A DNA stretch of 64,000 bases from JARIHD01 sp035758825 (GCA_035758825.1 DASTWA010000008.1:62001-126000), one strand, 5' to 3'; shown: positions 32,701-40,888, numbered from the stretch's first letter. Program-made: numbers and translations. Notes: generated from the sequence alone by a model not told the origin.

Positions 32701-33174
32701 GTACAGGTTAGTCGCGCCGTGCTGGTCGCTTGTAAAGAAAACACCACTTGAACGAATCAACTGGCTTACTACTACACGCTCAGCGCCGTTGATAACAAAC
32801 GTACCACGCTTGGTCATCCATGGGTAGTCACCCAGGTAGATTTCCTGCTCTTTTACTTCACCAGTAACTTTGTTGGTGAGTTCAACGGTTGCTTTAAGTG
32901 GAGCTTCGTAAGAAATGTTGTTCTCACGAGCTTCCATTTCAGTCATCTTTGGATCTTCAAAGTGGTAGTCCTTGAAGCGCAAAGATAATTTGGTGCCGGT
33001 GTAATCATCAATCGGACTGATTTCAGCCAAAAGCTCGCCAAGACCTTCCTCTACAAACCATTGGAATGATTTGTTTTGGTGGTCGACGAGGTTATCGAGC
33101 TGAATTGCGTCGTCTTGCTGGGTAAAGTACACGCGAGCGCCGTTAGTGACGTCGGTCTTGGTGCTTTTCGCCAT
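29764..33174 (-). CDS. rpoB: RNA polymerase beta subunit
   Basis: 1136 residues. The rifampicin-binding region is typical (SSQLSQFMDQINPLSELAHK, then RRLSSMGPGGLSRERAGFEV), as are DAHATHYGRICAVETPEGAN and the C-terminal clamp segment GGQRFGEMEVWALEAYGAAS. The protein ends in an acidic tail of about 40 residues rich in Asp and Glu, beyond the usual beta end. rplJ-rplL do not precede it, unlike in most bacteria; instead it has its own promoter and a leader of about 175 nt with a hairpin. Confidence 0.98.
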   Translation of the reverse strand: MAKSTKTDVTNGARVYFTQQDDAIQLDNLVDHQNKSFQWFVEEGLGELLAEISPIDDYTGTKLSLRFKDYHFEDPKMTEMEARENNISYEAPLKATVELTNKVTGEVKEQEIYLGDYPWMTKRGTFVINGAERVVVSQLIRSSGVFFTSDQHGATNLYGAKVIPSRGAWLEFETAASGALYVKIDRKRKIAVTTLLRALGMSETAMKETFKAVDTGERSYLDITLEKDPTRGQSDALIEVYRRLRPGDLATVDNAKSLLENMFYNFKRFDFSRVGRYKINKRLKLDVPNTVENRVMRLEDLTAIIGELIRLNNTQEPADDIDSLANRRVKLVGELVQRQFRIGLLRMERNTKDRMSMSELESVTPGQLINARPVVAAVREFFASSQLSQFMDQINPLSELAHKRRLSSMGPGGLSRERAGFEVRDAHATHYGRICAVETPEGANIGLVLNLANYARINDYGFVETPYRKVVNGKVTDEVEYLDAAEEELAVIAGAGVELDKNGKFVGDRVSARYKLHSGEVDAADVTHVDAARNQIIGSSAGLIPFIEKNYVYRSLMGSNQQRQAVPLIQPRAPIVGTGLEAAAARNTGQMVLAEGAGEVIRATGDQVLVKYVDETVTYEPQHFIRSNEGTSINQKVVVNTGDKVKKGDVLIEGMSIQNGELALGKDLVVAFMPWGGYNFEDAIIISRKLVEDDTLTSVHIVDFMIEVRETKLGPEIVTRDIPNVSEDALRHLDDDGIVRIGAEVHPGDILVGKITPKGEQELSSEERLLRAIFGEKAKEVRDTSQRMSNGKHGKVVGVKVFSRENGHELKAGVLMQIQVFVAQMRKISVGDKLGGRHGNKGVIARILPVEDMPFMEDGTPVDIVLNPLGVPSRMNIGQLFETHLGMAARSLGFKVASPSFNGVPADKIQELLTEAGLPDDGKQQLYDGRTGEAFKERTTTGSMYMIKLNHMVADKIHARSTGPYTMVTQQPLGGKAQNGGQRFGEMEVWALEAYGAASTLQEMLTIKSDDVYGRSKAYESIIKKTEIVGPKVPESFNVLVKELQGLGLKVDLVDSDKVVDAEKVLATNIREEAEHQSNVEVPVPAISDVDVSEDTTVDEFMVMEDMEGNDLDTGVTVTTVDDDDDTNDEETKEVA

Positions 33175-33230
33175 AAGCGTTATGCAATTCCCCTTCTTAT
33201 GACCTCTGCTATCCTAAAGTGGACGAGCAG

Positions 33231-33256
33231 AAGCCTTTACTGTTGATAAGGCTTTT
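33231..33256. other. hairpin in the rpoB leader
   Basis: AAGCCTTTA and TAAGGCTT (33231-33239 with 33247-33254) form a stem-loop roughly 55-80 nt upstream of the rpoB start. A TTTT follows on the plus strand, and on the minus strand there is no clear T-run, so as part of the rpoB mRNA it is a leader fold rather than a terminator. Confidence 0.35.
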
Positions 33257-33354
33257 GAGATGTTTGCGCGCGAAGGTCTCTAAGAGGGGCGTTTTTGGTG
33301 CGAAAATTTCAACAATTTAAGCACAACCCTGCTTACACTACTTCTTAGGTTAAG

Positions 33355-33383
33355 ATTGTGAGGCTTTTTAGGGGAAATGTCAA
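33355..33383 (-). promoter_or_regulatory. rpoBC promoter
   Basis: Minus-strand perfect TTGACA (33378-33383), a 17-bp spacer and CACAAT (33355-33360). It lies immediately after the stop of the 33389-34042 gene and gives a 5' leader of about 175 nt. Confidence 0.6.
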
Positions 33384-33388
33384 GCTTT

Positions 33389-34042
33389 TTAGTAGTATTC
33401 CGGCCGGGCAAAAGGATCACCCTGGAACCTTCGCTCGTACAGCAGAACATCCAAGTTACGACCAGCCTTGATGGCGTCGAAGGAATCGTCAATACCGTTA
33501 TGGCGGCACAGATGACCCTCGCCTTCCACTTTGTCCATAACGGCAACAAAGCCGACCGGCTGGTGGAGCTTATCCGGCTCCACAGTCGCAAAGACTGCTA
33601 TCTGACGGTCGGGCCGATCTTTGTCGATAACTGTCTGGACTGCCTGATTGAGCATGGCTTCACCGATAATCATATGCAATGCGCAGACCTCTTTTTCGGC
33701 GGTCCGGTCAAGCCAGTAGTCAACGCCGGTACCCTCAATTAAAGTCCCCGTAGTGGGGTTGATGACACTCTGCCGACGCAGTGTCGTACCGACTCCGATC
33801 GTCTGGCGAGGTCCTCCATTCTCCTTTATACGGATAAGATACGGGTCAAACAATTCTGATGCATGCGCGAGGCGCGAAACCTGGCATACCGCCCGCCCAA
33901 GCCCAAGGCCGTAGCGCCCAACATCATCCTTATAAGCAGTATTACCAAGCCAATCAGCATTGTGCCTGACCAGGCGTGACAACTCCCTCCCCTGTTTTGG
34001 GGACTTTAAACCCGAAAAACGCTCCAGCTTTACTTGAACCAT
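33389..34042 (-). CDS. unrecognised 217-residue protein, possibly acyltransferase-like
   Basis: Unrecognised soluble protein with GAGG just before the ATG. The last third (DRQIAVFATVEPDKLHQPVG followed by FVAVMDKVEGEGHLCRHNGI) has a strand-strand-loop pattern reminiscent of GNAT acyltransferases, but the acetyl-CoA-binding R-x-x-G-x-G/A loop is not seen, so this is a weak suggestion. It begins 21 bp after clpP and may be co-transcribed with it; the rpoB promoter begins right at its end. Confidence 0.55.
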   Translation of the reverse strand: MVQVKLERFSGLKSPKQGRELSRLVRHNADWLGNTAYKDDVGRYGLGLGRAVCQVSRLAHASELFDPYLIRIKENGGPRQTIGVGTTLRRQSVINPTTGTLIEGTGVDYWLDRTAEKEVCALHMIIGEAMLNQAVQTVIDKDRPDRQIAVFATVEPDKLHQPVGFVAVMDKVEGEGHLCRHNGIDDSFDAIKAGRNLDVLLYERRFQGDPFARPEYY

Positions 34043-34063
34043 TGCCTCTTTTTTGGAGCCTAT

Positions 34064-34678
34064 CTATTTGCCGGTCTTGGGCGGAGTTTTGATGACAGCG
34101 TCAACCAGACCATACTTCTTGGCTTCTTCGGCTGGCATCCAGTAGTCCCGCTCCATGTCGCTGGTAATTTTCTCGACGGTCTGGCCGCTGTTCTGGGCCA
34201 TAATCTCGTTCAGCTTGCGTTTGAGTCGCAAGCCTTCTTTGAGGGCGATCTCCATGTCTGTTACTTTGCCCCGGGTGCCCGCTGACGGCTGGTGGATCAT
34301 GACCGAGGCATTAGGCAGCACGAAACGCTTACCCTTGGCGCCAGAGCTGAGCAAGAAGGCGGCGGCAGATGCCTGCATACCGATACCGACCGTCTGGATA
34401 TCATTGGTCACGTACTGCATGGTGTCGTAGACGGCAAACGCGTCATAAACGCTACCGCCAGGGCTGTTAATGTAAAAGAAGATGTCCTTTTTGGCGTCCT
34501 CAGCCTGCAGAAACAAAAGCTGAGCCACGATCAGGTTGGCGGAAGCCTCGTTCACTTCGGTGCCCAAAAAGATAATGCGGTCCTTGAGCAAACGGCTGTA
34601 AATATCGTACGCCCTCTCGTAGCGGCCTTCATTCTCGATGACCGTCGGAACTAAAAGATTACTGGTAGGTTGCATCAT
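34064..34678 (-). CDS. clpP: ATP-dependent Clp protease proteolytic subunit
   Basis: Serine peptidase that forms the tetradecameric ClpP chamber. 204 residues with the catalytic triad in place: S104 (QASAAAFLL), H129 (VMIHQPSAG) and D178 (MERDYW). No propeptide is apparent beyond a few residues. It follows tig, a common arrangement, but clpX is not next to it; the ClpC partner lies about 21 kb away. The promoter overlaps a perfect CIRCE, so heat-shock control by HrcA is expected. Confidence 0.97.
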   Translation of the reverse strand: MMQPTSNLLVPTVIENEGRYERAYDIYSRLLKDRIIFLGTEVNEASANLIVAQLLFLQAEDAKKDIFFYINSPGGSVYDAFAVYDTMQYVTNDIQTVGIGMQASAAAFLLSSGAKGKRFVLPNASVMIHQPSAGTRGKVTDMEIALKEGLRLKRKLNEIMAQNSGQTVEKITSDMERDYWMPAEEAKKYGLVDAVIKTPPKTGK

Positions 34679-34706
34679 AATTGTTGCCTCACTTGGTTAT
34701 AACACC

Positions 34707-34735
34707 ATAATATGAAATTAGCACTCCATGGTCAA
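34707..34735 (-). promoter_or_regulatory. clpP promoter
   Basis: Minus-strand TTGACC (34730-34735) lies inside the CIRCE spacer; after 17 bp comes TATTAT (34707-34712). HrcA bound at the CIRCE would cover the -35. Confidence 0.65.
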
Positions 34736-34744
34736 GAGTGCTAA
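34718..34744. promoter_or_regulatory. CIRCE operator (HrcA site) of clpP
   Basis: Perfect TTAGCACTC-N9-GAGTGCTAA. CIRCE is the operator of the heat-shock repressor HrcA, classically on groESL and dnaK operons. hrcA is not in this window. A second copy precedes clpC. Confidence 0.92.
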
Positions 34745-34768
34745 TTTTCTTTTTGACTGGGGGCCTGG

Positions 34769-36055
34769 CTATTTCGCGGTAGCGTAGCCGACGAGCTTGT
34801 CGACTGTCTTTTCGCTGACCATGCGGCTGGCAATTTCGCGGCGAGCTTCTGGCTTATCGAGTTCAGCCTGCATCTTTTCGTCCGGGTATTGAGCCTTTAG
34901 GATTTGCATGCGGACTTCTAGCTCTTCTGGGGTGACTACGATGCCTTCCTGGTCGGCGATCTCACCCAGGACCAGGCCGGCCTTAACCCGGAGTTCGGCG
35001 TCGGGACGGATTGTCTTGGCATATTCTTCTTCGGTTTTGCCCTCGCCTTCGAGGAATTCCTGCCAGGTAGTGCCACGGTATACGGCATTCTGGCGGTGAT
35101 CACCCAGCAGACGTTCGAGCTGCTCGTCTACCAATGCGTCGGGGATAGCTACCTTGGCGTCGTTGGTGATCTTGGTCAGCAGTTCGTCGGTGTACTCGCG
35201 ATCGTTCTGGTAGTCTTTTTCGGTCTGGAGCTGCTTTTTGATATCAGCCTTCAGCTCGTCTACATTTTTGAACGGGCCGACTTTGGCGGCAAATTCGTCG
35301 TCAATTTTGGGTTCGATGACTTCCTGGACCTTCTTGACTGTCACCGTAAACTCGACCTTGCGGTTCTGGAGCGTCTTGACACCGTAATCCTTGGGGAATG
35401 TCAACGTAAAGGCTTTCTCTTCGCCGGCCTTCATATCGGCCAGGTTGGCCTCAAAACCAGGAATAAAGGTATTACTACCCAAAAGAAGCGGGTAATCTTT
35501 GCCGTCAGCGCCGTTAATGGCCTCTTTGGTCTTGGCGTCCACGCCTTTAAAGTCGATCATAACCTGGTCACCGTCTTTGGCGGCCCGGTCAACGTCTTTC
35601 TTATTAGCTTCGCGCTTCTTTAGCTGGTCAATAACGTCGGTCACGTCTTTGGCGGTTACTTTGGCCTCTTTCTTGGCGAGCTTGATTTTTTTGTAGTCAG
35701 GAAGCTTAATTTCGCCGACTACCTCGACCTCAATCTCTACTTCGAGGGTTTCGAAGGGTACGAACTTCTGGATCTTTACCTGGGGCTGAGAAACCGGGCG
35801 AAGGTTGTTCTCCTGCAGTGCGGTCACGTATAGCAGATTCATGGCTTCGTCCAAGAATTCGGTCTGTAACGTTGCCGGATTAACGTGCTTTTCGACCATT
35901 GCCAAAGGAGCCTTACCCTGGCGGAAGCCGGGCAAACGGGTTTCTTTGGCAAGGTGCTCAAGCACCTGCTTCTTAACTTTTTTGAGCTGATCGGCGTCAG
36001 CAGTCAGTACGAGTTGTACCTTGGTGTCCGAGAGATTCTTTTTAGTGACTTGCAT
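34769..36055 (-). CDS. tig: trigger factor
   Basis: Ribosome-associated chaperone and peptidyl-prolyl isomerase, about 428 residues from the ATG at 36055, which has AGTAGGTG just upstream; the in-frame GTG at 36061 is less likely. It has the ribosome-docking N-domain with the signature GFRQGKAP (about residue 44), the PPIase (FKBP-like) domain with GDQVMIDFKG and FIPGFEANLADMKAGEEKAF, and the helical C-terminal arms. It lies just upstream of clpP, consistent with the common tig-clpP order. Confidence 0.95.
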   Translation of the reverse strand: MQVTKKNLSDTKVQLVLTADADQLKKVKKQVLEHLAKETRLPGFRQGKAPLAMVEKHVNPATLQTEFLDEAMNLLYVTALQENNLRPVSQPQVKIQKFVPFETLEVEIEVEVVGEIKLPDYKKIKLAKKEAKVTAKDVTDVIDQLKKREANKKDVDRAAKDGDQVMIDFKGVDAKTKEAINGADGKDYPLLLGSNTFIPGFEANLADMKAGEEKAFTLTFPKDYGVKTLQNRKVEFTVTVKKVQEVIEPKIDDEFAAKVGPFKNVDELKADIKKQLQTEKDYQNDREYTDELLTKITNDAKVAIPDALVDEQLERLLGDHRQNAVYRGTTWQEFLEGEGKTEEEYAKTIRPDAELRVKAGLVLGEIADQEGIVVTPEELEVRMQILKAQYPDEKMQAELDKPEARREIASRMVSEKTVDKLVGYATAK

Positions 36056-36112
36056 AATCACCTACTGTAACAGATATAGAAAAGTTTTACCACCTACTGG
36101 ACCGATAGAGGA

Positions 36113-37126
36113 CTACATCTCCATCTCGTCGGAAGGCTTAGGAGGTCGCCAACTAGCCCGATATTTTACCCCTAAAGCATATGTTTCCCCGATGACGCGC
36201 CCATTTCGGTCTGTATCTCCATCCGATATCGGAGTTCTGTCACCCTTCTGAAAGCCATAGCCTGCCGCCTCAATTTGCTCATCAAAGCTAAGCGCCTGAA
36301 ACGCCGGGTCGTCATATGCCTCCCGCGGCGTTCGCCACTGGCATCCTCCTGCAAGCGGTGCATGCAAATGCAGATCGCCATGGTCGTCGTAATAGCCGCC
36401 AGCGCCATAGTAGCCCTCGTTACCGTCTCCGCCCATATCCATTTCCTGCCCGGTAGGGCCGTCGGCTGCTTGGCTGGCGGTCGAGTCGCTACGCATATCT
36501 AGCCTTTCTTGTATTAGCTCGGCAGCGCTAGGCATTAAGCCCTCTTTTATCCCCAAACCGGATTGCGCTTCAATGCTGGTCATGCCGAGTTCTTTCCTGA
36601 CAATGTCGTCCATTATATCTGGTGACACCCCAAATGTATCCGCCAGGACCTTTAAGGACTCGAACTCGGTTAGCGGGTAGGAATCCCTGATTCCCTGACC
36701 AAATCCATCGGGCAGACTGCTTGCTGCGTCCACTCTGACCTGACGGGCCGCGGACTGCAAACGCTGCGCTTCGTCAGGATCCGTAGCCTGTTGAGCCCGA
36801 GCGTCAAGATCCGAGAGTAACGTATCGATTGCCGTGAATACTTGCGCGCCATCAGCCTGTTCCGTCTCAGCCAGCCCTGTGGCTTGGACAGCCGCTTCAA
36901 AGACGCCCTGAAGCTTGGATATGGGATCACTTTCGCCTGCCGTATGTTGTGGCAGGTATTCGTCCGGTATCCCACCGTCCGGATAGTGTTCTTCAACGTC
37001 GCGAAATTCCGGCGAGGACTCGGTCGGTACGATATGATAATAGCCTGCATCATACTCAAACACGGGTCCTATACCCACCTGTTCCTGGGGTGTATCGCCA
37101 CCCTCATATGGCTTACTGTATTCCAT
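36113..37126 (-). CDS. lineage-type protein with acidic Tyr/Gly-rich ends
   Basis: Unrecognised, 337 residues. The N-terminus starts MEYSKPYEGGDTPQ and is acidic and disordered-looking to about residue 65, like the large proteins at 8.8-26 kb. A helical middle (about 68-215) follows, then a Gly/Tyr/His-rich stretch (about 235-260, NEGYYGAGGYYDDHGDLHLH) and a C-terminal part of unknown fold ending with SDEMEM. No signal peptide, membrane segment or catalytic motif. It sits between hisS (26 bp away) and tig on the same strand, but nothing ties it to translation. Confidence 0.6.
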   Translation of the reverse strand: MEYSKPYEGGDTPQEQVGIGPVFEYDAGYYHIVPTESSPEFRDVEEHYPDGGIPDEYLPQHTAGESDPISKLQGVFEAAVQATGLAETEQADGAQVFTAIDTLLSDLDARAQQATDPDEAQRLQSAARQVRVDAASSLPDGFGQGIRDSYPLTEFESLKVLADTFGVSPDIMDDIVRKELGMTSIEAQSGLGIKEGLMPSAAELIQERLDMRSDSTASQAADGPTGQEMDMGGDGNEGYYGAGGYYDDHGDLHLHAPLAGGCQWRTPREAYDDPAFQALSFDEQIEAAGYGFQKGDRTPISDGDTDRNGRVIGETYALGVKYRASWRPPKPSDEMEM

Positions 37127-37152
37127 AGTTCTTCCTTATACTTTACACGGCC

Positions 37153-38466
37153 CTACAAGTCTTCGTCGCGGTAGTCTTTGACGATGCTGACGATGCGGCT
37201 GGCGCTGTGGCGCTCTTCGATGCCAGTGGTCAGATTACGAAGCTTGTAAAGTTCGTCCTTAATCTCTTTTTCGCCGATAAATACGGCGTAGTGGATATTC
37301 TTCTTGACCGCGGTCTTGATCTGCTTGTCCATCTTACGGCCCGTCAAATCCACGGCAACATTGGCGCCCATTTCGCGAAGTTCGTTAATCACCTTAATGG
37401 CACTGTCATACACGTCACCGACTAAAACGGCATATATGTCGGTTTCGGTACGCAGAGCCGGCAGGAGGTTGTGACCCTCAAGGAAATTTTGCAGCGTTAC
37501 ATCGCCCCAGCCAAAACCGACTGTCGGTACCGGCTCCACGCCGAATAACCCTACCAGACCGTCATAGCGGCCGCCACCCATCATAGCACGGTTGTTGTCT
37601 GGGTCATTGTCGAACATTTCAAACACAATACCGGTGTAGTAATCGAATCCGCGCATAATGGTGATGTCAAAAACAACGTTCGTCACCCGGGCCTCGTGCA
37701 GCATGTCGATGAGTTTCTTGACCTCTTTGGCGGATTCGTGCTCACGGATAACCTCTGGCAAGTGGTGGATTTGTTTGATCTTGAGCAAGCCAATAAGCTT
37801 GTTGGCCGTGCCGTTATCTCGTTGGGTCGGGGTCATGATTGACTCAGCTTCGGCCTCGAATTCGGCAAGCGGCAACTTGTGCATGCGGTCAATAAGCTTG
37901 CTGGCCATATGAATCTGGACGTCGCTCAGCTTGAGGTAATCCTTCATAATGAAGTCCATTAGCTTGCGGCTGTTGACCTTAATGGTGTACATGTCGTGCG
38001 TCGCGCCAAAATCCTTGAGGATCGCGTCGGAAATTTGAATCAGTTCCATCTCGGCGAGCATAGTGTCCAGGCCAAAGACATCGACATTCAGCTGCCAGTG
38101 TTCCCTGAGCCGACCACGCTGAGGGCGTTCGTAGCGCCAAAGGTTGGGTATACTGTACCAGCGCAGCGGATAGCCCAATTCCTGCCGCTTGGCGGCCACC
38201 ATGCGGCTGACGGTGGGTGTCATCTCGGGGCGGATGGCAACCTTGCGGCCGCCACGGTCCTCAAAGGCGTAGGTCTGCTCGTTGACAATTTCGTCGCCCG
38301 TTTTCGCCAGATACAGATCAAGTGGCTCCAGCACTGGCGCGTCATACTCCTCATAGCCAAAACGCTCGACTACCTTGCGGATAGTACCAAACATATACTT
38401 CTGCAAACGTTTATCTTCGGGGTAGAAATCGCGCGCCCCTTTGTACGGTTGTGTAGATAATGCCAT
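37153..38466 (-). CDS. hisS: histidyl-tRNA synthetase
   Basis: Class II aminoacyl-tRNA synthetase charging tRNA-His, 437 residues. The N-terminus is typical (PYKGARDFYPEDKRLQKYMF). Motif 2 is WRYERPQRGRLREHWQLNVD, the histidine-specific RGFDYYTGIVFE motif and the GGGRYDGLVGLFG loop are present, and the C-terminal anticodon-binding domain (DIYAVLVGDVYDSAIKVINE) is complete. The ATG has AAGAAGGA upstream. It carries its own extended -10 promoter directly after the otsA terminator. Confidence 0.97.
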   Translation of the reverse strand: MALSTQPYKGARDFYPEDKRLQKYMFGTIRKVVERFGYEEYDAPVLEPLDLYLAKTGDEIVNEQTYAFEDRGGRKVAIRPEMTPTVSRMVAAKRQELGYPLRWYSIPNLWRYERPQRGRLREHWQLNVDVFGLDTMLAEMELIQISDAILKDFGATHDMYTIKVNSRKLMDFIMKDYLKLSDVQIHMASKLIDRMHKLPLAEFEAEAESIMTPTQRDNGTANKLIGLLKIKQIHHLPEVIREHESAKEVKKLIDMLHEARVTNVVFDITIMRGFDYYTGIVFEMFDNDPDNNRAMMGGGRYDGLVGLFGVEPVPTVGFGWGDVTLQNFLEGHNLLPALRTETDIYAVLVGDVYDSAIKVINELREMGANVAVDLTGRKMDKQIKTAVKKNIHYAVFIGEKEIKDELYKLRNLTTGIEERHSASRIVSIVKDYRDEDL

Positions 38467-38490
38467 GTATAGATTCCTTCTTTTACGGTG

Positions 38491-38499
38491 ATTGTATCA
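38491..38499 (-). promoter_or_regulatory. extended -10 promoter of hisS
   Basis: Minus-strand TGA-TACAAT. The -35 position falls inside the otsA terminator and is poor. Confidence 0.5.
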
Positions 38500-38510
38500 A
38501 ATTTAGACTA

Positions 38511-38532
38511 AAAAAGCCGGGCGAACCGGCTT
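38511..38532 (-). terminator. terminator after otsA
   Basis: AAGCCGG/CCGGCTT stem with a 5-nt loop and six T on the minus strand. It lies about 115 bp after the otsA stop; that gap holds no other recognisable feature. Confidence 0.75.
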
Positions 38533-38645
38533 CTTGTACTTTTTGGCAATAGAAAAGTCACCTAAGTTCGTCCCGGCTACATATGTGGATGATGGGTGGC
38601 TTGGTAACACATTTAGGAATACTATACCACGATAACAGAGGTACA

Positions 38646-40019
38646 TCAATGGACGTTGCGGGGCTTGGAGTAAAGGGCTTTGAGGAACTCTTTTGTCCAC
38701 CAAAAGACGTTTTCGCGCCGTACATTTTTGCGCAACGCCCGCCAACGCCGGATGCGCTCCAAGGCAGGCATGGTCAGGGCATACATCAGGCCTTCCGAAA
38801 TCTCATCTATATCTGTCGGGTCAACGAGTATCGCGTCCTTAAGCTGGAAGGCGGCGCCGATGGTTTGGCTCAGGACAATCGCACCGCGTTCGTCATCGCG
38901 GGCGGCGATATACTCCTTAACCACTAAATTCATGCCATCAATTTTGGGCGTTACCAATAGTACGTCCGCCGACCGGTACCAGGCGTTAAGCTCCTCAAAG
39001 CCATGGCTGCGGTAAGCAAATTCAACGGGTTCTATGCCGTATTTCTTTTTAAACCGGGTATTAATGATTTCGACTGTCTCGTCGATCTCTTTCTTGAGTA
39101 TTTTGTACTCCTCAACCGTTTCGCGGGATGGGGCAACCACTAGCTTGTAGATTGCTTTGCGGGGGCCGTAGGCTTCGATTACCTTTTCGACCGCCCAAAG
39201 TTGCTCGATGATTCCTTTGGTATAATCAAGCCGCGAAACCGACAAAATTACCTTTTTGCCGGTCACGGTCTTTTTGAGTTTGCGCATATATACACCGACC
39301 GCCTTGACGTTTATGGCTGCCCGATAAGCGCCGTAGTCGATGCCTATCGGATAAGGCTGCACGACAGCGTCTTCTTTCATGGTAATGCCCGATGCATCCA
39401 AAGAATCCAAAAAGTTATCAACGTCACGTTGGGTTTGAAACCCCAGGACATCCACCTTGGATAAGCTGGTCAACATCGTTCGGTAATGCTTCCACCGGCG
39501 GAGCGTCTTGGCGGGCGGAAACGGGGTATGCAAAAAGAAGCCGATGCGGTTGGTGAGCCCACGCCCACGAAGCATTTGCGGCAGCAGCACCAAATGGTAA
39601 TCATGCACCCAAATAACGTCATCGGGCTGGCAGTTTTCTTGAATTGCGTCAGAAAAACGGGTGGTGACCGTCTGCATCGCATCCCAATCCGTCTTGCTGC
39701 TCAGTCTGGAGGGCTTGATGCCATGCATCAGGGGCCACAGCGTCCCATTCGCAAAGCTGTCGTAATACCCCTTAAGTAGTTTTGCCGAGATGGCAATAGG
39801 CACCAGCGTGTCCGGAAAGCTCAAATTTTTGAGTTGTTCTTTGGTGAGTCTTTTCTTGGCTCCCGACCATCCGATCCAAAGCATCGGATACAAATCCATC
39901 ACCGATCCCAAAGCAGTTGCCAGCCCGCCTACGCTCCGCCTCAGGACTAATTCGCCTTCTTCCTCTGCTATGTTTACCGGCAGACGGTTCGATGCGATGA
40001 TGACTCTCGGTTTGCCCAT
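38646..40019 (-). CDS. otsA: trehalose-6-phosphate synthase
   Basis: GT20 glycosyltransferase making trehalose 6-phosphate from UDP-glucose (or another NDP-glucose) and glucose 6-phosphate. The frame is open to 40076, but the ATG at 40019 begins the conserved MGKPRVIIASNRLPVNI and gives 457 residues, normal for the family. Key segments are RRSVGGLATAL, IWVHDYHLVLLPQML, IGFFLHTPFP, LSVSRLDYTKGI and DGMNLVVKEYIA. It is divergent from otsB with overlapping promoter regions. Trehalose made by the pair would serve as osmolyte or stress protectant. Confidence 0.96.
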   Translation of the reverse strand: MGKPRVIIASNRLPVNIAEEEGELVLRRSVGGLATALGSVMDLYPMLWIGWSGAKKRLTKEQLKNLSFPDTLVPIAISAKLLKGYYDSFANGTLWPLMHGIKPSRLSSKTDWDAMQTVTTRFSDAIQENCQPDDVIWVHDYHLVLLPQMLRGRGLTNRIGFFLHTPFPPAKTLRRWKHYRTMLTSLSKVDVLGFQTQRDVDNFLDSLDASGITMKEDAVVQPYPIGIDYGAYRAAINVKAVGVYMRKLKKTVTGKKVILSVSRLDYTKGIIEQLWAVEKVIEAYGPRKAIYKLVVAPSRETVEEYKILKKEIDETVEIINTRFKKKYGIEPVEFAYRSHGFEELNAWYRSADVLLVTPKIDGMNLVVKEYIAARDDERGAIVLSQTIGAAFQLKDAILVDPTDIDEISEGLMYALTMPALERIRRWRALRKNVRRENVFWWTKEFLKALYSKPRNVH

Positions 40020-40053
40020 GCAGTCAGCATAGTAGCACAAATCAGGCACATGG

Positions 40054-40077
40054 ATTATAAGGAATTTAACGTACAAT
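40054..40077. promoter_or_regulatory. divergent -10 elements of otsA and otsB
   Basis: TATAAT on the minus strand (40054-40059) for otsA and TACAAT on the plus strand (40072-40077) for otsB. The second lies exactly 6 nt before the otsB ATG, so otsB mRNA may start at its own start codon. Neither has a convincing -35. Confidence 0.45.
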
Positions 40078-40083
40078 GGGCGT

Positions 40084-40827
40084 ATGGATAGTAAAACCCG
40101 CCAAGCTTACAAAAACGCCAAAAAGCGGCTCTTCCTGCTTGATTACGACGGTACACTTGCCGAACTCAAGCTGACGCCCCCCGAAGCCAAACCGACTTCG
40201 GAAATCCTAAGCCTGCTCCAGGCACTGGCCGCTGACCAGTACAACACCGTGGTCATTATCAGCGGCCGCAAGCACCAAGAAATGGAGGATTGGCTCGGTA
40301 TGCTCCCGATCTCGCTGGTTGCCGAACAAGGATTGCTCATAAAGCATCCGGAGCAAGACTGGCAACGAACCCGTTCCATCGACATCTCCTGGAAGGCCGA
40401 GATCCGCAGTCTTATGAATGAATACACACGGCAAGCGCCTGGTTCTTTTGTCGAAGAAAAAACCGCTGCCTTAGTCTGGCACTGGCGAAACGCAGCCGAG
40501 CATCAAAAAGCCGACAAGCTGGGTGCCAGTTTGCGGGCCGAACTGGAGTCGCTATGCCCCGAACGTGAGCTAAAGCTGGTTCCCGGCAAGGACGTCCTCG
40601 AAGTCCAGCCCCAGGGCTACAACAAGGGCGATGCCGCCAAGTATTGGATTGCCCAGGACAATTGGGAGTGGATACTGAGCGCCGGCGACGATATAACCGA
40701 CGAGGATATGTTTGCAGCCCTTCCCGACTGGGCCTGCACTATTAAAATCGGCGAGGGCAAATCGGTCGCTGCTATCCAGCTAAAGTCACCCGGGGAACTG
40801 CGCGCCGCACTCGCGGTGCTGCCATAG
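40084..40827 (+). CDS. otsB: trehalose-6-phosphate phosphatase
   Basis: HAD-superfamily phosphatase, 247 residues, that removes the phosphate from trehalose 6-phosphate. The nucleophile motif LLDYDGTLAEL lies at about 18-28, motif II in VVIISGRKHQEME, the catalytic lysine region in the middle, and motif III/IV GDDITDEDMF near 200. Complete, with no fusion to otsA. No Shine-Dalgarno precedes the ATG, in keeping with a leaderless transcript. Confidence 0.95.
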   Translation: MDSKTRQAYKNAKKRLFLLDYDGTLAELKLTPPEAKPTSEILSLLQALAADQYNTVVIISGRKHQEMEDWLGMLPISLVAEQGLLIKHPEQDWQRTRSIDISWKAEIRSLMNEYTRQAPGSFVEEKTAALVWHWRNAAEHQKADKLGASLRAELESLCPERELKLVPGKDVLEVQPQGYNKGDAAKYWIAQDNWEWILSAGDDITDEDMFAALPDWACTIKIGEGKSVAAIQLKSPGELRAALAVLP

Positions 40828-40888
40828 CTCACCCGCGGTGCGCTGGCCGGGCATCCACAGATCAGGACCTTACTTTGTAATATTTGTC

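Noticed and set aside
29764..33174. intrinsic rifampicin resistance from RpoB sequence
   Set aside because: The binding-site core (QFMDQ, HKRRLSS) is normal; the one unusual residue after DQ varies among bacteria and cannot be called resistance.
38503..38745. 80-codon minus-strand ORF overlapping the otsA end
   Set aside because: Covers the terminator and the otsA C-terminus; no start signal and no plausible protein.
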